A DNA stretch of 8,630 nt from positions 1 through 8,630 of the forward strand of contig CALERM010000063.1 of the NCBI GenBank assembly GCA_937907715.1, given 5' to 3'. Positions 5,254-8,630 of this stretch are shown here, in pieces. This DNA is from an uncultured Clostridia bacterium. GTDB taxonomy: Bacteria; Bacillota; Clostridia; Oscillospirales; Oscillospiraceae. The position numbers and the translations under genes are program-made. The notes under the pieces are model-generated. The model was given only the letters and a program-made list of their open reading frames with translations, searched no databases and was not told the DNA's origin. How positions within the stretch are numbered: the first letter of the stretch is position 1; every line of letters starts with the position of its first letter.

Positions 5254-6176
5254 TGTTTCACAACCTTTAATAAAGACTCGCTGAAAATATGTTCGATCGT
5301 CGCGGCTGGAAGATGCTTTTCTTCCAGCCACTGCGCAAGCAGCTCGTAGCTGTCTGCGCCCGTAAAGCCCTCTGGCAGCACGTCGCAGCCGTCCAGATCG
5401 CCGCCGAGTGCAATATGACCCTCGCCGCCCAGCTCCAGAAAATGCTCGATATGCCGCCAGACGTCCTCGAGCGTCACGGGACCCTCGTCCTTCAAAAATG
5501 CGCCGTAGAGGTTGAGCCCAGCCGTGCCGCCGATCTGGCACAGTGCTTTGAACTGCTCGTCGGTGAGATTTCGCACATGCCGGCAGACGGCGCGGGAATT
5601 GGAATGGCTCGCGACAAACGGCTTTTCCGTGATATCGCACAGGTCCCAGAAGGCTTTTTCCGAGATGTGGCTCACGTCGAGGAGGATGCCGAGCTTCTGC
5701 GCCCGGCGCACAAACTCGCGCCCCTGCGCCGTTAAGCCCCCGCCGGAGACAATGCTTCCCGCCAGCGCGTTCGGCGCGTTCCAGCAGGGGGCGATCATGC
5801 GCACACCCTGTTCATAGGCAAGCTCCAGCTTTCCGGGGTCGCAGGAGATTGCCTCCGCGCCCTCGATGGACAAAAATGCGCCGCATTTTCCGGACGCAAT
5901 CGCTGCGCGCGCATCGGCTTCGTTTTTGCAGCGGACAATGCTTCCGGCGTGCTTGTCCAGCTGGCGGTTAAAATAGGCGAGAGCCGCCTCATAGTGCTGC
6001 TCGAAGCTGGCTCGCTTGTCGAGCCACACCGTGCAGAACGCATAGAACTGCACGTAGCCCGCAAGCGTCCGCGCGCGGTGGAGGGACACCTGACAGGTAT
6101 TATCCTGCAGGTCCTCCTGCCGCAGATACAGCTCCATCGGCGTATCGCAGTGTCCGTCTACAACGTTATACTTCAT
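5241..6176 (-). CDS. Membrane dipeptidase family (peptidase M19) zinc dipeptidase
   Basis: M19 enzymes are dizinc dipeptidases related to renal dipeptidase, with a TIM-barrel fold. In this 311-residue protein the zinc-ligand motif HCD (His9, Asp11) is near the start. The bridging glutamate is Glu105 in SIEGAEA, further histidines are His170 (DVSH) and His191 (ASHSNSR), and the late acidic motif is GGDLDG (258-263). There is no signal peptide or lipobox, so it is probably cytoplasmic, despite the family name. Of three possible starts (TTG 6191, ATG 6185, ATG 6176), I chose 6176. TGAGG (6186-6190) is 9 nt upstream of it and would be too close to the others. It overlaps yraN by 11 bp and thrC by 13 bp. 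The substrate is unknown; cell-wall or dietary dipeptides are possible. Confidence 0.92.
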   Translation of the reverse strand: MKYNVVDGHCDTPMELYLRQEDLQDNTCQVSLHRARTLAGYVQFYAFCTVWLDKRASFEQHYEAALAYFNRQLDKHAGSIVRCKNEADARAAIASGKCGAFLSIEGAEAISCDPGKLELAYEQGVRMIAPCWNAPNALAGSIVSGGGLTAQGREFVRRAQKLGILLDVSHISEKAFWDLCDITEKPFVASHSNSRAVCRHVRNLTDEQFKALCQIGGTAGLNLYGAFLKDEGPVTLEDVWRHIEHFLELGGEGHIALGGDLDGCDVLPEGFTGADSYELLAQWLEEKHLPAATIEHIFSESLLKVVKQCTM

Positions 6177-6537
6177 AAAATGCATCCTCAATCTGCCGGA
6201 GGTAAGGGCGCTTGGTCAGCAGCCCGTCCGGCGCGTAAATTTCAATGACGTCAAAGCGCGGCTGAAGCGCCGTTTCATGTTCTTCGAGAAACAGCGAAGC
6301 CGTGGCGCGCAGACGCTCCTGCTTGCGAAGGTCCACAAACTCGCGCGCCGCGCCGAAATGCGCCGTCCTGCGCAGCTTAACCTCGGCAAAGACGAGATAC
6401 TCCGCATTTTCGGCGATGATATCGATCTCGCCGTAGCGGCTGCGGTAGTTGGTCGCGACAATACGGTAGCCGCGCCTGCGAAGGAACTCTGCCGCCAGCG
6501 CCTCGCCCCACGGACCGAGCCGTGCCTTAGTCTCCAT
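6166..6537 (-). CDS. yraN: YraN/UPF0102 family putative endonuclease
   Basis: This is a 123-residue protein of the UPF0102 family, which has a Holliday-junction-resolvase/restriction-endonuclease-like fold; the cellular role is poorly defined. The nuclease core is visible: GEIDIIA (Glu37, Asp39) followed by EVK (Glu52, Lys54), giving the D-(x)n-ExK pattern. The N-terminal GPWGEALAAEFLRRRGYRI is typical of the family. The ATG at 6537 overlaps the rnhB end by 11 bp. No clear ribosome binding site precedes it, so translation is probably coupled to rnhB. Its place after rnhB is a conserved association in many bacteria. Family assignment is firm; activity is inferred. Confidence 0.93.
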   Translation of the reverse strand: METKARLGPWGEALAAEFLRRRGYRIVATNYRSRYGEIDIIAENAEYLVFAEVKLRRTAHFGAAREFVDLRKQERLRATASLFLEEHETALQPRFDVIEIYAPDGLLTKRPYLRQIEDAFYEV

Positions 6538-7144
6538 GGAGCGTTTTCAGAAACGTCCGCCGGTGAATGTCACACGGACCATACTCGCGCAGCGCGGCAT
6601 AGTGCCGCCTGGTGCCGTAGCCCTTGTGGATGGCGAAGCCGTATTGCGGATACTGCGCGTCGAGCTGTTCCATCAGCCGGTCGCGCGTGACCTTCGCGAG
6701 AATGGATGCGGCGGCAATGGAGGCAGACAGACTGTCTCCTTTGACGATGGTCCGCACCGGAAGTCCAAAGTCCTTTGCACGGTTGCCGTCAATGAGGGCA
6801 AGATCCGGCTTGACGGCGAGCTTGTCCAGCGCGCGCTGCATGGCAAGAAACGTCGCCTGCAGAATGTTGATCTCGTCAATCTCCTGCTCGGACGCCATCG
6901 CAATGCCGTAGCTCACGGCGCTTTGCGTGATCACATCGTAAAGCTCGCGCCGCTTTTTATCGGTCAGCTTTTTGGAGTCGTTGAGCCCGTCGATGACAAG
7001 CCCCTTCGGCAGAATCACCGCCGCAGCGCACACAGGTCCGGCAAGCGGACCGCGCCCTGCCTCATCGACACCGCAGACGATCCCGAAGCCTTCGGAAAAC
7101 GCCTCGTTTTCATACAGCCATAAATCCTTCGGTTCTTCTTTCAT
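6527..7144 (-). CDS. rnhB: Ribonuclease HII
   Basis: RNase HII cuts the RNA strand of RNA/DNA hybrids and initiates removal of misincorporated ribonucleotides from DNA. In this 205-residue protein the four catalytic acids fit the family: Asp27 and Glu28 in VDEAGRGPLAG, Asp118 in LIDGN and Asp136 in KGDSLSASIAAASILAK. The length is normal for the short form, lacking the longer N-terminal extension seen in Bacillus. The ATG at 7144 overlaps the rbgA stop as ATGA. A strong GGAGG (7152-7156) lies 7 nt upstream, inside the end of rbgA. It overlaps yraN by 11 bp at its other end. Confidence 0.97.
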   Translation of the reverse strand: MKEEPKDLWLYENEAFSEGFGIVCGVDEAGRGPLAGPVCAAAVILPKGLVIDGLNDSKKLTDKKRRELYDVITQSAVSYGIAMASEQEIDEINILQATFLAMQRALDKLAVKPDLALIDGNRAKDFGLPVRTIVKGDSLSASIAAASILAKVTRDRLMEQLDAQYPQYGFAIHKGYGTRRHYAALREYGPCDIHRRTFLKTLHGD

Positions 7145-8016
7145 TGCAGCTCCTCCGGGCGCTCGAGCGTGAAGGTACCGAGCTTGCAGCTGCGGTATTC
7201 GTCGAGCAGGACCTTTGCCATACGTTCCGTGTCGACCTCGCCGCCTGAGACGAGAAAGCCGCGCTTTCGTCCCGCCGCCTGCAAAAGCTCCCAGCCGTCG
7301 ATCTGCGCCGGAATGTCTATTTTATAGCGCTCGGTGAGCGCCTGCGGATACTCGCGCGCCAGAAGCTCCATCAGGTGGCAGCCGAGCGTCTCGGTGTCCA
7401 GAATATCGTCTTTTACCGCGCCCGTGTAGGCAAGGCGCATGCCGACCTCGGGGTCGTCAAATTTGGGCCAGAGGATGCCGGGGGTGTCCAGAAGCAGCAG
7501 CCCGCCGTCCACATTGACCCACTGCTTACCGCGCGTCACACCGGGGCGGTTTTCTGCCTTTGCGCCTTTGCGGCCTGCAATCTGGTTGATAAACGTCGAT
7601 TTTCCGACGTTCGGAATGCCGACGACCATGAGTTTGAGCGACCGCCCGACCTGCCCCTTTTCGGCGTAGCGCTGGAGCTTTTCAGAAAGCAGCTGGCGCA
7701 CGGCGGGTGCAAAGGTGCTGATGCCCTTGCGCGACTTGCAGTCTGTGCGGATGACTGCCATGCCCTTTGCCTTAAAGTAGCTGCTCCACCGGCTGACAAG
7801 ATCGGGGTCCGCCATGTCGATGCGGTTCAGAATCACCATGCGCGGCTTTTTACCGCAGATGGCGTCGATGTCGGGGTTGCGGCTGGAGATCGGGATGCGC
7901 GCGTCTAAGATTTCGCACACCGCGTCGACCAGCTTCAGATCCTCCTCCATCATCCGGCGGGTCCTGGTCATGTGACCGGGATACCACTGGATGTTCATGC
8001 TGTTTTGCTGTTCCAT
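7141..8016 (-). CDS. rbgA: Ribosome biogenesis GTPase RbgA (YlqF)
   Basis: RbgA is a GTPase needed for late assembly of the 50S subunit. The GTPase motifs appear in circularly permuted order. G4 is NRID (64-67) and the G5-like segment lies near TDCKS (91-95). G1 is GIPNVGKST (133-141), G2 is around Thr161 in PGVTRGKQW, and G3 is DTPG (177-180). The N-terminal WYPGHM carries the family's catalytic histidine (His15 here). A C-terminal RNA-binding region follows. The 291-residue frame starts at 8016, 2 nt after the lepB stop. An internal ATG at 7998 would give MNIQWYPGHM, the exact family N-terminus (285 residues). Neither start has a clear ribosome binding site, so the choice is open; coupling to lepB favours 8016. 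Confidence 0.95.
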   Translation of the reverse strand: MEQQNSMNIQWYPGHMTRTRRMMEEDLKLVDAVCEILDARIPISSRNPDIDAICGKKPRMVILNRIDMADPDLVSRWSSYFKAKGMAVIRTDCKSRKGISTFAPAVRQLLSEKLQRYAEKGQVGRSLKLMVVGIPNVGKSTFINQIAGRKGAKAENRPGVTRGKQWVNVDGGLLLLDTPGILWPKFDDPEVGMRLAYTGAVKDDILDTETLGCHLMELLAREYPQALTERYKIDIPAQIDGWELLQAAGRKRGFLVSGGEVDTERMAKVLLDEYRSCKLGTFTLERPEELQ

Positions 8017-8018
8017 GG

Positions 8019-8630
8019 TTATGATACCGCGCCGATGCGGCGGAAGTCTCTGCCGCCGACGACGTCTCCTTCTTCGTTTGTCTGCCTGCCGGGGAGAATC
8101 CGAAGCAGGACTCTTCCGAGAATCCGCGACTCGTCCACGCAGCCGAGCGGAGCATAGCGGCTGTCGGCGGAGTGGTTGCGGTTATCACCCAGCACAAAGA
8201 CGCTTCCCTCCGGAACCATCACGGGGTAGTCGAGCCCCTCGCCGATCTCCAGATAGCTGCGGTAGGTCGGCTCGAAGGTGTAGCTCTCGTCGAGCGCTTC
8301 TCCGTCTACATAGACGATGCCGAGATCAAAATCAATGTCTACCGTCTGCCCGCCGGTTGCAATGACGCGCTTGACGATCGAGCCGTCCAGCTGCGCCTGC
8401 TGCGGCGGATCAATGACGACGATGTCGCCCTGCCGGACCGTCCGGTAGAGGAAGTTGCTTTCCAGAACCAGATAGTCGTGGTCGAACAGCGTGGGGTACA
8501 TCGAGCTTCCCTCCACGCCCACAAGCCGGAACAGGAACACAAAGATCAGGGTGATTGCAGCTAAGATATACACCAGATCGTGCAGCAGCGTAAAGGTCTC
8601 ATACTGCTTTTCGCGCCGCTTTTCCCGCAG
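8019..8630 (-). CDS. lepB: Signal peptidase I (5' end outside window)
   Basis: Type I signal peptidase is a membrane-anchored Ser/Lys protease that removes signal peptides from exported proteins. The window shows 203 residues, open to the edge. A charged cytoplasmic segment (LREKRREKQYETF) is followed by one membrane helix (about visible residues 19-39). The nucleophile is Ser43 in EGSSMYPTL, the general base is Lys87 in IVKRVIATGG, and the conserved box is GDNRNHSADSR (148-158). A GTG at 8573 could be taken as a start, but it would cut into the membrane helix, and the frame continues upstream with sensible sequence, so the real start lies beyond 8630. It is followed by rbgA after 2 nt, as in many Firmicutes. 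Confidence 0.95.
   Translation of the reverse strand: MREKRREKQYETFTLLHDLVYILAAITLIFVFLFRLVGVEGSSMYPTLFDHDYLVLESNFLYRTVRQGDIVVIDPPQQAQLDGSIVKRVIATGGQTVDIDFDLGIVYVDGEALDESYTFEPTYRSYLEIGEGLDYPVMVPEGSVFVLGDNRNHSADSRYAPLGCVDESRILGRVLLRILPGRQTNEEGDVVGGRDFRRIGAVS

Noticed and set aside
4057..5349. 430-residue plus-strand open frame opposite thrC and the dipeptidase end
   Set aside because: It is antisense to thrC, whose motifs are complete. Such frames arise from GC-rich codon use, and the translation shows no recognisable domain.
5254..5640. 129-codon upstream extension of the thrC frame
   Set aside because: This stretch encodes the dipeptidase C-terminus in another frame. The extension translates to arginine-rich sequence unlike threonine synthase.
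1..8630. CRISPR array, tRNA, rRNA or defence system
   Set aside because: No spaced direct repeats, cloverleaf-like sequence or defence-type domains were seen. All proteins belong to well-known housekeeping or metabolic families.

Overview
The window is a compact, GC-rich stretch of bacterial chromosome in which every recognisable gene lies on the minus strand. The gene set (trigger factor, then ClpP, then ClpX; and signal peptidase I, RbgA, RNase HII, YraN) together with AGGAGG-type ribosome binding sites points to a Firmicute. High GC and codon use suggest a Clostridia lineage, probably Oscillospiraceae/Ruminococcaceae-like. That placement is inferred from gene order and composition, not from a phylogeny.

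Read in the direction of transcription (high to low coordinates), the first block is a train of seven genes: lepB (cut by the window edge), rbgA, rnhB, yraN, an M19 dipeptidase, thrC and a small metallophosphoesterase. Gaps are 2 bp or less, and most neighbours overlap (4, 11, 11, 13 and 4 bp), so this looks like one polycistronic, translationally coupled unit. It mixes protein export, 50S ribosome assembly, RNA/DNA hybrid removal, peptide hydrolysis and threonine synthesis. It is a shared housekeeping transcript, not a single pathway.

A gene-free stretch of 344 bp (2736-3079) follows. It holds a good candidate promoter for the tig operon with an A-rich upstream element (3031-3079), a 219-bp element with 17-bp terminal inverted repeats and a 4-bp TTGA target duplication (2799-3017, MITE-like, no transposase), and a small perfect dyad just before the tig ribosome binding site. 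The element sits almost exactly at the predicted transcription start, so it would form most of the tig leader.

The second block is tig, clpP and clpX (cut by the window edge), the protein-folding and ATP-dependent proteolysis cluster. Its intergenic gaps (126 and 100 bp) contain strong hairpins without U-tracts. The tig-clpP gap also has an unusual in-frame 75-bp unit that repeats the end of the tig coding sequence, including its stop codon.

I found no defence system, CRISPR array, RNA gene or novel protein system. The unusual content is in the non-coding parts: the MITE-like insertion in the tig leader and the hairpin-bearing duplication after tig.
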